A stretch of 64,000 nt of DNA from Pantoea deleyi (GCF_022647325.1 NZ_CP071405.1:3720001-3784000); one strand, 5' to 3'; positions 48,842 through 64,000 are shown, counted from the first letter of the stretch. Notes: generated from the letters alone by a model not told the origin. Translations and numbers: made by a program.

Positions 48842-49489
48842 GTGCGCCAACTTCCTCTGCTGCTCGCTTGCCTGCTGCTGCAGGCCTGTACACAAACGCA
48901 AAAAGGTCTTGAACAGACGTTGCTGCTGGCGGTTAACGGTCCGGACGACGTCACCGTCACCGATCAACAGGTCAGTAATCTCCCCTATGCCAGTCTCTAC
49001 GCTCGTCTGAACAACGGCCCGCGCATTTTTGTGGTGCTGGGTTACAACGAGCAGGGTCAGCAGAAATGGGTAACACAGGATCAGGCGATGCTGGTGACAC
49101 AGCATGGCCGCCTGGTGAAAACTCTGGGCCTGACCGATAACCTGCTGAGCGTCAGTAATCTGCCGCAGGATCCGCTGGCAAACGCCCTGCACCTCAGCAA
49201 CGGCGCAGGCTGGACCCGTATCGTGCAGTGGACTGAACAGGGCAAAGTTCGCGGCGCAACCGTGCGTTCGACCTTCCAGCGCGGCACCGACGAGGTGCTG
49301 ACGGTCGCGGGCAACCGCATTCCCTGCCGCGTCTGGCATGAGCAGGTGAGCATCGACAGCCTGCACCGCGAGTGGGAAAACACCTTCTGGATCGATAACA
49401 GCAGCGGCGATGTGGTGCAGGCCCATCAGATGCTGGCGGCTGATGCCTTCCCTGTTGAAACCACCATTCTGAAGCCGGCGAAATCATGA
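48842..49489 (+). CDS. yjbF: lipoprotein YjbF (GfcB family)
   Basis: A 215-residue outer-membrane lipoprotein. The signal ends in the lipobox LLQA-Cys at about residue 16. The core includes YASLYARLNNGPRIFVVLGY and GRLVKTLGL, typical of YjbF/GfcB. The start is GTG at 48842 with AGGGA upstream; ATG at 48821 would add seven residues and is an alternative. Its end overlaps yjbG by four bases. Confidence 0.88.
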   Translation: MRQLPLLLACLLLQACTQTQKGLEQTLLLAVNGPDDVTVTDQQVSNLPYASLYARLNNGPRIFVVLGYNEQGQQKWVTQDQAMLVTQHGRLVKTLGLTDNLLSVSNLPQDPLANALHLSNGAGWTRIVQWTEQGKVRGATVRSTFQRGTDEVLTVAGNRIPCRVWHEQVSIDSLHREWENTFWIDNSSGDVVQAHQMLAADAFPVETTILKPAKS

Positions 49490-50229
49490 AAAAAATCACT
49501 TTTTTGCTGGCCGGGCTGAGCCTGTTCAGCACCGCAGGCGCGCAGGCCGCTGCGCAGGTTACGGTCCATGCACCGCACAACGGGGGGCAGGCTGAGCTGA
49601 GCCAGGTCGCCGATCTTGCACAGCTGGTGACACTGCCTCCGCTGCAGGCGAATACGGACTGGCGCAGCACGTTTATTGCCGAGCGCGGTGCTACCGCCGT
49701 TGCACAGCAGCACTATCAGCAGACGCTGGGCGCATTACGTGCCTGGCGCAGTGACAGCAGTGGTGAGCGGGCCGCGGCCATTGATGAGGTGATCCACCAG
49801 CTCAGCGCCATCAGGGTCACAGGACGTCAGTTCACCTCGCTCGACCCGGACTGGATCCGTCTGCATCCGGCAGACAATCGCCGGCTCGAAGGCAGCTACG
49901 ACCTCTGGCTGCAGGCCCCGTCCGACGCCGTGCTGCTGCTCGGCGCACTGCGTGGCGCAGGCAAAGTGAGCTGGCAGCCGGGCAAGTCGGTGCGCGACTA
50001 TCTGGAGGGGCATGACGCCCTGTCCGGCGCAGAACGCAACTTTGTCACGGTGATTTCGCCGTCGGGGGCCACACAGCAGGTGCCCGTCGCGTACTGGAAT
50101 CATCGTCATGCGGAAGTGGAACCCGGCAGCGTGATCTGGCTCGGCTTCTCCTCATGGAGCCTGCCAGGCAGCAGCGACGATCTCAATGACCGCATCCTCT
50201 CCGTACTGACTCACCGGATACCAGACTGA
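49486..50229 (+). CDS. yjbG: periplasmic protein YjbG (GfcC family)
   Basis: A 247-residue periplasmic protein with signal peptide 1-22 ([14 protein letters not shown]...AQAA). The remainder resembles the GfcC/YjbG fold, with two ubiquitin-like beta-grasp domains; [20 protein letters not shown] (near 120-139) is the conserved block. It is coupled by ATGA overlap to yjbF and shares its last base with the start of yjbH. Confidence 0.9.
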   Translation: MKKITFLLAGLSLFSTAGAQAAAQVTVHAPHNGGQAELSQVADLAQLVTLPPLQANTDWRSTFIAERGATAVAQQHYQQTLGALRAWRSDSSGERAAAIDEVIHQLSAIRVTGRQFTSLDPDWIRLHPADNRRLEGSYDLWLQAPSDAVLLLGALRGAGKVSWQPGKSVRDYLEGHDALSGAERNFVTVISPSGATQQVPVAYWNHRHAEVEPGSVIWLGFSSWSLPGSSDDLNDRILSVLTHRIPD

Positions 50230-52319
50230 TGAAAAAACGTTATCTCTTCAGCCTGCTGGCTGTTTCTGTGGCGGCGGCCTGTCAGGCGCAGGCGGACACC
50301 TGGCCCGCACCGGTGGGCCCGTCACAATCCGATTTTGGCGGCGTGGGCCTGATGCAGGTGCCGACGGCACGCATGGCCAGAGAGGGTGAGTTCAGCCTCA
50401 ATGCGCGTGACAACGACCAGTACCGTTACTACTCCGCCTCGCTGCAGCTCTTCCCGTGGCTGGAGACGACCGTGCGGTATACCGACGTGCGGACCCGCCA
50501 GTACAGTGCGGTGTCTGAGTTCAGCGGCACCCAGAGCTATAAAGACAAAGCGTTCGACCTGAAACTCCGCCTGTGGCAGGAAGGGTTCTGGCTGCCGGAA
50601 GTGGCGGTGGGCACCCGCGATCTCGGCGGCACCGGCCTGTTCGACAGCGAATATCTGGTGGCGACCAAAGCCTGGGGGCCGTTCGACTTTACCCTGGGCC
50701 TGGGCTGGGGCTACCTCGGCAACAGCGGCACGGTGAAGAACCCCTTCTGCTCCTACAGCGACAGCTACTGCCAGCGGCCACGGGTCGGCGAAGCCGGCTC
50801 CATCAACGGTTCGCAGATGTTCCACGGCCCGACGGCCTTTTTTGGCGGCGTGGAGTATCAGACGCCATGGCAGCCGCTGCGCCTTAAAATGGAGTATGAG
50901 GGCAACGACTACCAGAATGACTTCGCGGGCCGGCTGGATCAGCGGAGTAAGCTCAACGTCGGGGCGATCTATCGCGTAACCGACTGGGCGGACATCAACG
51001 CCAGCTACGAACGCGGCAACACCTTTATGTTTGGTGTGACCTTCCGCACGAACTTTAACGATCTGCGCCAGTCGCACATCGACAGCGCGAAGCCTGCCTA
51101 TCAGCCGCAGCCGCAACCGGCCCTGCTGGAGACGACGGTCGTCGGCGATCAGCTGGTCGCGCTGAAAGAGAATGCCGGGCTGGATGGCCCACGCATTCAG
51201 ACGCAGGGCCACACGCTCTATGTGTCAGGCGAGCAGACGAAGTATCGTGATACCCGCGAAGGCGTCGATCGCGCTAACCGCATCATCATGAACCACCTGC
51301 CTGACGGCATCGACACCATCAATGTCACCGAGTCGCGCTTTAACATGCCGCAGGTGACAACGGAGACGAAGGTCGCCAGTCTGCGTCAGGAGCTGGAAGG
51401 CTATCCGCTGGGTCATGAGCAGCCGCTGCAGCAGGTTCGCAAAGAGCCGGTCGATCCGGGTAACACGGAACAGGGGATGTTCATCCGCAAAGATCGCCTG
51501 AACTACAGCCTGTCGCCGGTACTGAATCAGTCGGTGGGCGGACCGGAAAGCTTCTACATGTATCAGGTCGGCGTCATGGGCAACGTCGATTACTGGCTGA
51601 CGGATCACCTGCTGGTGGGCGGTAGCCTGTTTGGCAACCTTGCCAACAACTACGACAAGTTCAATTACAACGGCGCTCCGGCGGACTCCACGCTGCCTCG
51701 CGTGCGTACCCACATCCGCGACTACGTTGAGAACAACGTCTACGTCAACGATCTGCAGGCAAACTATATGGGCCACCTCGGTAACGGCTTCTATGGTCAG
51801 GTCTACGGCGGGTATCTGGAGACGATGTACGGCGGCGTGGGCGGCGAGCTGCTCTACCGACCGGTCGATGCTAACTGGGCGGTGGGCGTTGATGCCAACT
51901 ACGTCCGTCAGCGTGACTGGGACAACATGATGCAGTTTAACCGCTACAAAGCGGCCACCGGCAACCTGACCGCTTACTGGCGGCCGTGGTTCATGCAGGA
52001 TGTGCTGGTGAAGACCAGCGTCGGTCAGTATCTGGCGAAAGATAAAGGCGTGACGGTCGATGTGTCGAAGCGCTTCGACAGCGGCGTGATGGTCGGGGTG
52101 TATGCCACCAAAACCAACGTGTCGTCTGAAGAGTATGGTGAGGGCGACTTCACCAAAGGCTTCTATATCTCTATCCCGATGGACCTCTTCACCGTGACGC
52201 CGACCCGTGGCCGTGCGCAGGTGAACTGGGTGCCGCTGACGCGTGATGGCGGTCAGATGCTGGGTCGTAAGTACCAGCTCTATGACCTGACCTCCGATCG
52301 CGACGCGCGCTTCAACTAA
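50229..52319 (+). CDS. yjbH: outer-membrane protein YjbH (GfcD family)
   Basis: A 696-residue exported protein. The signal peptide spans about 1-22; Cys18 followed by QAQAD could make it a lipoprotein or simply end the leader. The body is rich in alternating aromatic/polar strands (for example [20 protein letters not shown]) and looks like a double beta-barrel, as proposed for GfcD/YjbH in polysaccharide export. It is the last gene of the operon and ends before a bidirectional terminator. Confidence 0.93.
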   Translation: MKKRYLFSLLAVSVAAACQAQADTWPAPVGPSQSDFGGVGLMQVPTARMAREGEFSLNARDNDQYRYYSASLQLFPWLETTVRYTDVRTRQYSAVSEFSGTQSYKDKAFDLKLRLWQEGFWLPEVAVGTRDLGGTGLFDSEYLVATKAWGPFDFTLGLGWGYLGNSGTVKNPFCSYSDSYCQRPRVGEAGSINGSQMFHGPTAFFGGVEYQTPWQPLRLKMEYEGNDYQNDFAGRLDQRSKLNVGAIYRVTDWADINASYERGNTFMFGVTFRTNFNDLRQSHIDSAKPAYQPQPQPALLETTVVGDQLVALKENAGLDGPRIQTQGHTLYVSGEQTKYRDTREGVDRANRIIMNHLPDGIDTINVTESRFNMPQVTTETKVASLRQELEGYPLGHEQPLQQVRKEPVDPGNTEQGMFIRKDRLNYSLSPVLNQSVGGPESFYMYQVGVMGNVDYWLTDHLLVGGSLFGNLANNYDKFNYNGAPADSTLPRVRTHIRDYVENNVYVNDLQANYMGHLGNGFYGQVYGGYLETMYGGVGGELLYRPVDANWAVGVDANYVRQRDWDNMMQFNRYKAATGNLTAYWRPWFMQDVLVKTSVGQYLAKDKGVTVDVSKRFDSGVMVGVYATKTNVSSEEYGEGDFTKGFYISIPMDLFTVTPTRGRAQVNWVPLTRDGGQMLGRKYQLYDLTSDRDARFN

Positions 52320-52432
52320 GCCGGGGGCGGCTTACGGGCCGCTTCATGCTCCGGAGAGGACCAGGGCTCAGGCTCAGGCTGAACCTGACCACCACACCTG
52401 AGCTTAATGCGAAGGGAACAGCGTCAGAAGAG

Positions 52433-52459
52433 AAAAGCGGCCCGCTGGCCGCTTTTTTT
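52433..52459. terminator. bidirectional terminator between yjbH and metH
   Basis: AAAAGCGGCC-CGCT-GGCCGCTTTT with A-run on one side and T-run on the other serves two convergent genes. Just before it (52366-52413) lies a small repeat (GGCTCA units) whose CTCAGG/CCTGAG can also pair. Confidence 0.88.
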
Positions 52460-52461
52460 AT

Positions 52462-56145
<3,684 letters not shown>

Positions 56146-56299
56146 TGTTGCCCCATTTCACGTCAGTCTGCTGGCGAAAACCCCGATTTTCATTCTGGCA
56201 CAAGCTGGTCAGGCGACAAAGTGACCACAGATAAGACATTTTCAGCACGACGTGACAGGTCTGACCAGAAAACCAGCGTTTGCAAACCGGCGGATTAAA

Positions 56300-56316
56300 A
56301 CGAAAATGATTTCCAC
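56300..56316. promoter_or_regulatory. candidate IclR operator at iclR
   Basis: ACGAAAATGATTTCCAC contains GAAAATGATTTCCA, close to the palindromic IclR site GGAAATGATTTCCA. It lies about 20 bp before the iclR start, which fits the autorepression known in E. coli. Confidence 0.6.
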
Positions 56317-56336
56317 AATGCAAAAGGAGAAACACG

Positions 56337-57164
56337 ATGGCAACGCCGGTTCCTGTAAAGCGTGGCAAGAAACCAAGAAGCTCCCCTGCCGCCGCGCCAG
56401 CGGGGGGACAGGTACAGTCGCTGACCCGTGGCCTGACGCTGCTGGAGCTGATTGCCGATTCACATGGCAGCGTCGCCTTGACCGAACTGGCGCAGCAGGC
56501 GGGCCTGCCAAACTCCACCACACATCGCCTGCTCAGCACCATGCAGCAGCAGGGCTTTGTCCGCCAGGTCGGCGATCTGGGTCTCTGGACGATGGGCGCG
56601 CACGCCTTTGTGGTCGGCAGCAGTTTTCTGCAGAGCCGGAATCTGCTGGCGCTGGTGCATCCGGTGCTGCGCAGCCTGATGGAGCAGTCCGGCGAAACGG
56701 TCAATCTGGCGGTGCTGGATCTCAGCGATCACCAGGCGGTGATCATCGATCAGGTGCAGTGTACCCAGCTGATGCGGATGTCAGCGCCGATTGGCGGCAA
56801 GCTGCCGATGCATGCATCAGGCGCGGGCAAAGCGTTTCTGGCGCATCTGGGCGAGGATCAGGTCACGGCCCTGCTGCATCAGAAAGGGCTGCACTACTAC
56901 ACGCCGAAAACCCTGATGTCACCGCAGAGCCTGAAAGAGAATCTGGCGCAGGTGCGCAAAGCGGGCTTTTCGCTGGATGATGAGGAGCATGCGCTGGGGC
57001 TGCGCTGCGTGGCCGCGCCTATCTATGATGAGCATGGCGACGCGTTTGCCGCGCTCTCCATCTCCGGCCCCATTGCCCGCATGACAGACGATCGCATTAC
57101 CGAACTGGGGGCGCTGGTCATCCGGGAAGCGCGTCAGGTCACGCTGGCGTATAGCGGCCGTTAA
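56337..57164 (+). CDS. iclR: acetate operon repressor IclR
   Basis: A 275-residue repressor of aceBAK. A basic N-terminal tail is followed by a winged HTH (about 26-90; [20 protein letters not shown] in part) and the C-terminal effector domain (about 105-270; [17 protein letters not shown] and [14 protein letters not shown]), which responds to glyoxylate and pyruvate in E. coli. AAAGGAG upstream supports the start. Its 3' end overlaps aceK by 26 bases on the opposite strand. Confidence 0.97.
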   Translation: MATPVPVKRGKKPRSSPAAAPAGGQVQSLTRGLTLLELIADSHGSVALTELAQQAGLPNSTTHRLLSTMQQQGFVRQVGDLGLWTMGAHAFVVGSSFLQSRNLLALVHPVLRSLMEQSGETVNLAVLDLSDHQAVIIDQVQCTQLMRMSAPIGGKLPMHASGAGKAFLAHLGEDQVTALLHQKGLHYYTPKTLMSPQSLKENLAQVRKAGFSLDDEEHALGLRCVAAPIYDEHGDAFAALSISGPIARMTDDRITELGALVIREARQVTLAYSGR

Positions 57165-58887
57165 TCGCTTCAGCGGCGTAGCAGACGCTGAAACGCTGCG
57201 TCTGCCGCCAGGCGATCACCTCTTCCACATGGCCGCGGGCGATGCGCTGCTGCTGGGCGCGCCACCAGCCAGCGTCGAATAGCTCCGGATGCAGCGCCAG
57301 CAGCAATGCGCCGGTCACGGCTTCGCTGCATAACGCATAGCGGAAGGTTTCCGGAAAGACATCGTCCGGCCCGACGCTGTACCACGGCTCGGCGCTCAGC
57401 TCATCCTCCTCATAGCGCGCCGCAGGCACCTCACGAAAGTTCAGATCCTGCATCGGGCGAATCTCATCGTAGTCGTAGAAGATCACCCGGCCGTGACGGG
57501 TGATGCCGAAGTTTTTAAACAGCATGTCGCCCGGAAAGATATTGGCCGCCGCCAGCTGTTTGATGGCATTGCCATACTCATCGATAGCGTGCTGGCGCTC
57601 GGCGGCGCTGGCCTGCGCCAGATAGAGATTGAGCGGTTGCATACGCCGTTCCAGCCACAGATGACGAACGATCAGGCGATCCCCTTCGACATGCAGTTTC
57701 TCCGCCACGCAGGCGTAAAGTTCCGCCAGCAGTGCCGGTGAAAGGCGCGCCAGCGGCAGCGCAAACTGCTCGAACTCCTGGGTATCCGCCATCCTCCCCA
57801 CGCGATCGTGCTCTTTAACCTGCTGATAGCAGGCGCGGACCTGCGCTTCCGTCACCTCTTTTTGCGGTGCAAAGCGATCCCGGATGACCTTAAAGACCCA
57901 GTCAAAGCCCGGCAGCGTAAAGACCAGCATCACCATGCCACGCACGCCGGGCGCGATCTCAAACGCCGCCCTGTTCTCGGCCAGCGCCTGAAGATATTCG
58001 CGATAACATTCGGTCTTACCGTGCTTCTGGCAGCCGATCGCCATGTAGCGCTCCGCCAGCGTTTTGCCGGGCAGAATCGGCTGCAGCCAGGCGACCAGCG
58101 CCGCCGGCACCGGGGCATACACCATGAAATAGGCGCGGGCAAAACCGAAAACGATGCTGGCGTCGTTCACATCGGTCAGACAGGTGTCGATCCACAGTTC
58201 GCCCGCGTCACTGCGCTGGACGGGCAGCAGACAGGGAAAGATCCCCTCCGGCAGATGCAGACGCGCCACCAGCCAGGCGGTTTTGTTGCGGTAGAAAAGC
58301 TCGCTGTTGACCTCAAGCCAGCCCTGGTTCAGCCGGGGAAAGTGCGACTGCAGGTGGCGGACAATCCAGCCGACATCGCGCGCACGATGCTGCCACGGCA
58401 GGGTGAAAGGCAGATCGTCCAGCACCTGATCCACCAGCGGCCGCCAGCCCCGCTGCGGCTGATACGTGCGCGACAGCGGACGCAGGGGCGTGACGGGCGC
58501 GGTGCGGGACTGAGAGGTGAAGATAAACAGCCGATCCGGCTGCAGATCGGCATGTCCGTGTAACCGGCAGTAGACGGAATTGAAAAAGCTTTCGGCAATT
58601 TCATGCCGGGGATAGCCGGGCAGCAGGCTCTGATAGTGATCCTTGACCCGCAGCCAGAACGTCACATCCCAGTCTGCTGCGCCGTTCAGCACCCGCAGCT
58701 GGTCAGCGACCAGGCTGACATGATGATCATAGAGATGAATACGGGCTTTCATGGCATGCTGCACCGCCTGCCATTCCGCCTGTTCAAAGCGCTGCTGCGC
58801 GCCAGCCGTAATGTCGAGGAAGCGGCCATACTGCGCATCAAACCCCTGCAGAATGGTGTGGGCGATCAGCGATTCGCGTGGCGGCAT
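57139..58887 (-). CDS. aceK: isocitrate dehydrogenase kinase/phosphatase
   Basis: A 582-residue bifunctional enzyme (E. coli 578) that switches isocitrate dehydrogenase off by phosphorylation on acetate, sending carbon into the glyoxylate shunt, and on again by dephosphorylation. Regulatory region (about 1-310) and kinase-like domain (315-575) are intact; [23 protein letters not shown] (in parts, near 315-335) is the nucleotide loop, and [20 protein letters not shown] holds the catalytic aspartates near 455-475. It is the last gene of aceBAK, separated from aceA by 61 bp containing a strong hairpin. Confidence 0.97.
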   Translation of the reverse strand: MPPRESLIAHTILQGFDAQYGRFLDITAGAQQRFEQAEWQAVQHAMKARIHLYDHHVSLVADQLRVLNGAADWDVTFWLRVKDHYQSLLPGYPRHEIAESFFNSVYCRLHGHADLQPDRLFIFTSQSRTAPVTPLRPLSRTYQPQRGWRPLVDQVLDDLPFTLPWQHRARDVGWIVRHLQSHFPRLNQGWLEVNSELFYRNKTAWLVARLHLPEGIFPCLLPVQRSDAGELWIDTCLTDVNDASIVFGFARAYFMVYAPVPAALVAWLQPILPGKTLAERYMAIGCQKHGKTECYREYLQALAENRAAFEIAPGVRGMVMLVFTLPGFDWVFKVIRDRFAPQKEVTEAQVRACYQQVKEHDRVGRMADTQEFEQFALPLARLSPALLAELYACVAEKLHVEGDRLIVRHLWLERRMQPLNLYLAQASAAERQHAIDEYGNAIKQLAAANIFPGDMLFKNFGITRHGRVIFYDYDEIRPMQDLNFREVPAARYEEDELSAEPWYSVGPDDVFPETFRYALCSEAVTGALLLALHPELFDAGWWRAQQQRIARGHVEEVIAWRQTQRFSVCYAAEAINGRYTPA

Positions 58888-58904
58888 AATCGGCTCCGGT
58901 CAGT

Positions 58905-58925
58905 GCCCGCCCGCACAGGGCGGGC
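58905..58925 (-). other. GC-rich hairpin between aceA and aceK
   Basis: GCCCGCCC-GCACA-GGGCGGGC is a perfect 8-bp stem. In E. coli REP-type stems occupy this gap and are thought to explain the low AceK yield compared with AceA. This hairpin may have the same effect by protecting aceBA mRNA or halting transcription. Confidence 0.6.
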
Positions 58926-58948
58926 GGGGGATCAGTCAGCGGAAAAGG

Positions 58949-60250
58949 TCAGAACTGATGCTCCTCGGTGGAGCCGGTCAGCGCCGTCACCGACGATTTT
59001 CCTCCCTGAATGATATTGGTCACCTGATCGAAATAGCCGGTGCCCACCTCCTGCTGGTGCGAGGAGAAGCTGTAACCGCGATCGCGGGCGGCGAACTCAG
59101 GCTGCTGAACCTTTTCAACGTAGTGACGCATGCCTTCACCCTGTGCGTAGGCGTGAGCCAGATCGAACATGTTGAACCACATGCTGTGGATGCCCGCCAG
59201 CGTGATGAACTGGAAGCGATAGCCCATGTCGCTGAGCGACTGCTGAAACTTCGCGATGGTGCGATCGTCGAGGTTCTTTTTCCAGTTGAACGAAGGCGAA
59301 CAGTTGTACGCCAGCAGCTTGCCCGGAAAACGGTCATGAATGGCATCGGCAAAGCGCTGCGCCATCGCCAGATCGGGCGTGGAGGTTTCGCACCACAGGA
59401 TGTCCGCGTATGGCGCATAGGCCAGCCCGCGGCTGATCGCCTGCTCAATCCCGGCATGGGTGCGGAAGAAACCTTCAGCCGTGCGATCGCCGCGGATAAA
59501 GGGCCGATCATATTCGTCGCAGTCGGAGGTCAGCAGATCGGCCGCATCGGCATCGGTCCGGGCCAGCAGCAGGGTTGGCACTCCCATCACATCCGCAGCC
59601 AGTCGTGCCGCGACCAGTTTCTGAATCGCTTCCTGCGTCGGCACCAGCACTTTGCCGCCCATGTGACCACATTTTTTGACCGCCGCCAGCTGATCTTCGA
59701 AGTGAACCGCCGCCGCGCCCGCCTGAATCATCGCCTTCATCAGCTCAAACGCATTCAGCACGCCGCCAAATCCTGCTTCTGCGTCCGCCACGATCGGCAG
59801 AAAGAAATCGATGTGGCGGCTGTCACCGGCTTCAATACCGCCGGACCACTGAATCTGATCGGCGCGCTGGAAGGTCTGATTTATGCGCGAAACCACCTCC
59901 GGCACCGAGTTCACCGGATAGAGCGACTGATCCGGATACATCTGCCCCGCCACGTTGGCATCCGCCGCCACCTGCCAGCCGGAGAGGTAGATCGCCTCGA
60001 TGCCCGCTTTCGCCTGCTGCAGTGCCTGCCCGCCCGTCAGCGCGCCCAGGCTGTTGACATACCCTTTCCTCGCCCCGCCGTTCAGCAGCGCCCAGAGCTT
60101 TTCCGCGCCGCGCGTGGCCAGCGTACAGGCGGGCAGAACCGATCCGCGCAGATTAACCACCTCTGCCGCGCTGTAGGGACGGGTAATTCCCTGCCAGCGT
60201 GCGGTCTGCCAGAGTTGTTCGAGTTGTTCTGTCTGTTGAGTACGTGTCAT
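58949..60250 (-). CDS. aceA: isocitrate lyase
   Basis: A 433-residue enzyme that splits isocitrate into glyoxylate and succinate. The catalytic Cys194 is in KKCGHMGGK, and metal/substrate residues lie in [10 protein letters not shown] and [10 protein letters not shown]. The length agrees with E. coli AceA (434). Its start overlaps the aceB stop by four bases, giving translational coupling. Confidence 0.98.
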   Translation of the reverse strand: MTRTQQTEQLEQLWQTARWQGITRPYSAAEVVNLRGSVLPACTLATRGAEKLWALLNGGARKGYVNSLGALTGGQALQQAKAGIEAIYLSGWQVAADANVAGQMYPDQSLYPVNSVPEVVSRINQTFQRADQIQWSGGIEAGDSRHIDFFLPIVADAEAGFGGVLNAFELMKAMIQAGAAAVHFEDQLAAVKKCGHMGGKVLVPTQEAIQKLVAARLAADVMGVPTLLLARTDADAADLLTSDCDEYDRPFIRGDRTAEGFFRTHAGIEQAISRGLAYAPYADILWCETSTPDLAMAQRFADAIHDRFPGKLLAYNCSPSFNWKKNLDDRTIAKFQQSLSDMGYRFQFITLAGIHSMWFNMFDLAHAYAQGEGMRHYVEKVQQPEFAARDRGYSFSSHQQEVGTGYFDQVTNIIQGGKSSVTALTGSTEEHQF

Positions 60251-61866
60251 GGCAATAGCTCCTCTGTCTGGGGGATCAGGCGATAGCCTGGCAGGGTAAG
60301 AAAGGAAACCAGCTCGCGCTCCGTGGTGATCTGCGCCATCAGCTGCGCCGCATCGCTATAGCGGCCGGCGCTGAAGTGCGTTTCGCCCAGCGCATTCTGC
60401 AGCAGGTGCAGCTCTTCATTCAGCCAGCGCAGAAACAGTTCGGCGGTGACCAGCTGGCCATTGCTGAGGCGCTGCTGATGACGAATCCACTGCCAGATAG
60501 AGGTGCGTGCGATCTCTGCGGTCGCCGCATCTTCCATCAGCCCGTCAATCGGCACGCAGCCATTGCCGCTGATCCAGGCCTCCAGATAGTGCAGCGCGAC
60601 ACGGATGTTGGCGCGCATTCCGGCCTCGGTTCGCTCACCCGGACAGGGCGCGAGCAACTGCTCTGCGGTGATGGGCGCATCCTCTTCACGCAGGATGTGC
60701 AGCTGGTTCGATCGCCTGCCCAGTGCGGCATCGAAAACCGCCATCGCGGTATCGGCCAGACCAGGGTGCGCAATCCAGGTGCCGTCGTGGCCGTTACCGG
60801 CTTCCCGCTGCTTATCTTCCTTTACGCGCTGCAGGACCCAGGCGTTGCGCGAGGGATCTTTCGCAGGGATCAGCGCCGACATGCCGCCCATCGCAAACGC
60901 GCCCCGTCGATGGCAGGTTTTGATCAGCAGCCGTGAATAGGCATTCAGGAACGGCTGATCCATGGTGACGGACTGGCGATCGGGCAGCACACGATCGGCA
61001 TGCTGTTTCAGGGTCTTGATATAGCTGAAGATATAATCCCAGCGACCGCAGTTGAGGCCGGTGATGTGATCGCGCAGATTCCACAGGATCTCATCCATCT
61101 GAAAAACGGCGGGTAAGGTTTCGATCAGTACCGTGGCCTTGATCGTTCCGCGAGGAAGATCGAAGTGATCCTCACTGAAACTGAAGATCTCACGCCACCA
61201 GGCGATCTCCTGCCAGCTCTCGGTCTTTGGCAGATAGAAGTATGGCCCGCTGCCTTTGGCCAGCAGGGGACGAACGTTGTGGAAGAAGTAGAGCGCAAAG
61301 TCGAACAGACCGCCCGGAATCGCCTCACCCTGCCAGCTGACATGCTTTTCTGACAGATGCAGGCCGCGAACCCGGCACATCAGGACCGCAGGAGTGGCAC
61401 CTAACTGATAGATTTTGCCGTTATCGCTGGTAAAACTCAGCGTGCCCTGCACCGCCTCCTGCAGTGTGAGCTGACCTTCGATCAGTTTCTTCCATTCCGG
61501 CGACAGCGAATCCTCAAAGTCAGCCATAAAGACTTTTACGTTGGCATTCAGCGCGTTAATCACCATTTTGCGATCGGGCGGACCGGTAATCTCAACCCGG
61601 CGATCGACTAAATCTGCCGGAATAGGTTGAATGCGCCACTCACTTTCTCTTATGGAAGCGGTTTCCATATCAAAGTCCGGCAGATAGCCCTGATCGTAAC
61701 GAAGCTGGCGCTGCTGACGCGCCAATAACAGGGCTTCGCGCTGTGGGGCAAAGCGCGCGACCACGCTTTCAAGGAAGGCAATCGCGTCGGGGGTTAACAC
61801 CCGCTGTTCGGCATGGCTAAAGGGCTGGCTGAAAATCAGGGAATGGCTGATCACTGAGTCTGTCAT
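60247..61866 (-). CDS. aceB: malate synthase A
   Basis: A 539-residue enzyme (E. coli 533) that condenses glyoxylate with acetyl-CoA to malate. Family blocks include [17 protein letters not shown] near 115-131, [19 protein letters not shown] near 210-228 and [18 protein letters not shown] [15 protein letters not shown] near 325-340. It is the first gene of aceBAK, with an IclR operator about 100 bp upstream. Confidence 0.97.
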   Translation of the reverse strand: MTDSVISHSLIFSQPFSHAEQRVLTPDAIAFLESVVARFAPQREALLLARQQRQLRYDQGYLPDFDMETASIRESEWRIQPIPADLVDRRVEITGPPDRKMVINALNANVKVFMADFEDSLSPEWKKLIEGQLTLQEAVQGTLSFTSDNGKIYQLGATPAVLMCRVRGLHLSEKHVSWQGEAIPGGLFDFALYFFHNVRPLLAKGSGPYFYLPKTESWQEIAWWREIFSFSEDHFDLPRGTIKATVLIETLPAVFQMDEILWNLRDHITGLNCGRWDYIFSYIKTLKQHADRVLPDRQSVTMDQPFLNAYSRLLIKTCHRRGAFAMGGMSALIPAKDPSRNAWVLQRVKEDKQREAGNGHDGTWIAHPGLADTAMAVFDAALGRRSNQLHILREEDAPITAEQLLAPCPGERTEAGMRANIRVALHYLEAWISGNGCVPIDGLMEDAATAEIARTSIWQWIRHQQRLSNGQLVTAELFLRWLNEELHLLQNALGETHFSAGRYSDAAQLMAQITTERELVSFLTLPGYRLIPQTEELLP

Positions 61867-61963
61867 GCTGGCGCTCTCCTGTATTCAAAGGATCGTTTGC
61901 AGCGGATCCATAGGGTGCTGGTTTTATGAGCTACAGGATCAGAGCATAAGCATTTATTTTCTT

Positions 61964-61983
61964 AAATCAAAAACTATTTCCAT
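61964..61983 (-). promoter_or_regulatory. IclR operator of aceBAK
   Basis: Read leftward, ATGGAAATAGTTTTTGATTT differs from the E. coli aceB IclR site (as I know it) by a single base. It lies about 100 bp before the aceB start, within the expected promoter. Confidence 0.85.
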
Positions 61984-62074
61984 TTTTATAATAAAGCGAG
62001 TTTATCTTACTGAATTTGCTGATGTTAAAGTCTGAACAGATAAGGGAACTCTTTTCAGCAACGTTGTACAGGCG

Positions 62075-62108
62075 AAAAAAAACCGTGCTGCCAGTGGCTA
62101 ACACGGTT
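62075..62108 (-). terminator. metA terminator
   Basis: AACCGTG...CACGGTT with an inner GCC/GGC pair and an eight-T run, read leftward, 20 bases past the metA stop. Confidence 0.85.
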
Positions 62109-62128
62109 CAGTTGATCCCGGACCGGGA

Positions 62129-63058
62129 CTATTCCAGCGTCGGGTTCATATGACGCAGATCGAATGGCGTAATCTGGTAAACGTAGTAGTTGAGCCAGTT
62201 GGAGAACAGCAGGTTGCCATGGCTACGCCAGGTTGCACGCGGTGCCAGGGCCGGATTATCCTGCGGGAAATAGTTATAGGGAACGTCCGGATTCACGCCC
62301 GCTTCATAATCACGATGATACTCACCTGACAACGTCAGGGCGTCATACTCCGGATGGCCGGTAACGAACACCAGACGTTTGTCCCTGCTCGCCATCAGAT
62401 AGGCACCCGTCTGTTCCGATTCAGCAAACAGCTCAAGATCGGTGTAATCCCTGATCAGCTGAGAAGGAAAATCCGCATAGCGCGAGTGGGGCGCCAGGAA
62501 ATTATCATCAAATCCCCGCGTCAGTAAGGCATGAGGATGCAGAATCTGATGTTCATAGACGCCCGACAGTTTGTTATGCCGGGTTTGCTTGGGGATCCCA
62601 TACAGAATATTGAGTGCGGCCTGCACTGCCCAGCAGACAAACAGGGTGGAGGTGACATGCTCGTTGGCCCAGTGCAGCACGCGCTGGATCTGCGGCCAGT
62701 AGGCGACATCATTAAAATCGACCAGCCCGAGTGGCGCACCTGTAACGATTAAGCCGTCGTAATTGTCATGCTGGATATCTTCAAAATTGCAGTAGAAGTT
62801 GTTGAGGTGCTCAGAGGGCGTATTGCGTGACTCACGGCTGTCGATACGCAGCAGCTGAATATCGATCTGGAGCGGTGAGTTGGACAGCAGACGCAGAAAC
62901 TGATTCTCCGTTTCGATCTTCTTCGGCATCAGATTGAGTATGAGCACTTTAAGCGGGCGGATCTCCTGAATACTGGCGCGCGACGAGGTCATCACAAAGA
63001 CGTTTTCGTCGCGTAAAAAATTCACTGCCGGTAATTCGTCGGGGATCCTGATTGGCAT
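62129..63058 (-). CDS. metA: homoserine O-succinyltransferase
   Basis: A 309-residue enzyme, the same length as E. coli MetA, that starts methionine synthesis by acylating homoserine with succinyl-CoA. The acyl nucleophile Cys142 ([10 protein letters not shown]) and the His235/Glu237 pair (TGHPEYD) are intact. The start at 63058 gives [15 protein letters not shown]; the reading from 63082 adds eight unsupported residues. MetJ boxes lie immediately upstream. In E. coli, MetA is a heat-labile protein. Confidence 0.98.
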   Translation of the reverse strand: MPIRIPDELPAVNFLRDENVFVMTSSRASIQEIRPLKVLILNLMPKKIETENQFLRLLSNSPLQIDIQLLRIDSRESRNTPSEHLNNFYCNFEDIQHDNYDGLIVTGAPLGLVDFNDVAYWPQIQRVLHWANEHVTSTLFVCWAVQAALNILYGIPKQTRHNKLSGVYEHQILHPHALLTRGFDDNFLAPHSRYADFPSQLIRDYTDLELFAESEQTGAYLMASRDKRLVFVTGHPEYDALTLSGEYHRDYEAGVNPDVPYNYFPQDNPALAPRATWRSHGNLLFSNWLNYYVYQITPFDLRHMNPTLE

Positions 63059-63084
63059 AGCCTGCGCACCTCTTGCAACCATAT

Positions 63085-63108
63085 AAACGTTTAGACATCT
63101 GGATGCCC
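63085..63108 (-). promoter_or_regulatory. MetJ operator (met boxes) of metA
   Basis: Three consecutive octamers read leftward, GGGCATCC, AGATGTCT and AAACGTTT, follow the AGACGTCT consensus with the middle one matching 7 of 8. They lie 27-50 bp before the start, as expected for repression by MetJ with S-adenosylmethionine. Confidence 0.75.
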
Positions 63109-63192
63109 AACATTAGCCTGATCGGTCGGGATTGTCGAGGTTTGATGCAGAAAATGAAAATGTTTCAGCTTTAACGGGCAGCGTACAGACGT

Positions 63193-63224
63193 AAAAAAGC
63201 CCCGCACTCGCGTGCGGGGCTTCT
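63193..63224 (-). terminator. rRNA operon terminator
   Basis: Read leftward, AAGCCCCGCACGCGAGTGCGGGGCTT is followed by a T-run, beginning 12 bases after the 5S gene. Confidence 0.93.
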
Positions 63225-63235
63225 TCACTTATACA

Positions 63236-63355
63236 ATGCCTGGCAGTTCCCTACTCTCGCATGGGGAGGCCCCACACTACCATCGGCGCTACGGCGTTTC
63301 ACTTCTGAGTTCGGCATGGGGTCAGGTGGGACCACCGCGCTAAAGCCGCCAGGCA
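63236..63355 (-). rRNA. rrf: 5S ribosomal RNA
   Basis: Read leftward, the 120-base sequence runs from TGCCTGGCGGCTTTAGCGCG to GTAGGGAACTGCCAGGCAT; its ends pair as helix I, and the internal CCATGCCGAACTCAGAAGTG is the invariant loop region. It follows 23S by 86 bp with no tRNA in between. Confidence 0.98.
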
Positions 63356-63441
63356 GATTCTGTCTTCCGCGCCGCCCTGGGCCGCGCAGATTTATCCGGT
63401 TCAGGCTGAAAATCGTCTCTCAAAAACGCCTCTGGCGTTGT

Positions 63442-64000
<559 letters not shown>

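Noticed and set aside
56146..56299. MetR or MetJ site upstream of metH
   Set aside because: No TGAA-N5-TTCA or tandem AGACGTCT-like octamers stood out near the metH start.
63356..63441. tRNA gene between 23S and 5S
   Set aside because: The 86-bp spacer is too short and has no cloverleaf or T-loop sequence.

Overview
This window is a chromosomal segment of a gamma-proteobacterium of the order Enterobacterales, most likely Erwiniaceae and probably Pantoea. The reasons are protein sequences very close to the Escherichia coli orthologues (SoxR, UvrA, DnaB, LexA, PlsB, Pgi, MetH, MetA), a GC-rich coding style, and a gene order that follows the E. coli 90-92 min region with several lineage-specific changes. 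The genus is inferred, not proven. No phage, plasmid or CRISPR sequence was seen.

Layout. 1-6.1 kb: the end of a LysR regulator, then a yjcE-type Na+/H+ antiporter, a PurR-box-preceded purine permease (ghxP-like), a glutathione S-transferase, the divergent soxR/soxS redox pair with its 19-bp-spacer promoter, and yjcB behind a perfect CRP site. 6.1-10.2 kb: an AT-richer accessory stretch with a TupA-type ATP-grasp gene and a Wzx-like flippase, a candidate RcsAB box, a small intact ORF made of IS3 OrfA plus the start of OrfB, and about 900 bp without a gene. 10.2-12.1 kb: a DMT exporter and an AraC regulator. 12.3-24.9 kb: ssb, uvrA (SOS box between them), a yahK-like dehydrogenase, yjbR-yjbQ, tyrB, a YitT-like membrane protein and an Lrp-type regulator (at the place where E. 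coli has alr), dnaB, qor, pspG (sigma-54 promoter) and dusA.

25-34.8 kb: a TraF-like outer-membrane protein, zur with a candidate Zur box, yjbJ, dinF-lexA with two SOS boxes, dgkA, plsB, ubiC-ubiA and psiE with a perfect CRP site. The maltose genes found between psiE and ubiC in E. coli are absent. 34.8-42 kb is the least ordinary region. A HutC-type GntR regulator is divergent from a five-gene operon: periplasmic binding protein, a cytoplasmic alkaline-phosphatase-superfamily hydrolase, two permeases and an ATPase. Next to it lies yjbB, whose family exports phosphate. A near-perfect GntR palindrome sits just upstream of the operon. The arrangement suggests import of an organophosphate or phosphonate, hydrolysis inside the cell, and Pi export.

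42-64 kb: a BASS-family symporter, aqpZ, lysC with a lysine riboswitch, pgi, the exopolysaccharide operon yjbEFGH, metH, iclR, the glyoxylate-shunt operon aceBAK, metA with MetJ boxes, and the 5S gene plus the 3' end of 23S of an rRNA operon that runs off the right edge. Regulatory sites for SoxR, LexA, IclR, MetJ, CRP, PurR, Zur and sigma-54 can be read directly and fit the adjacent genes.
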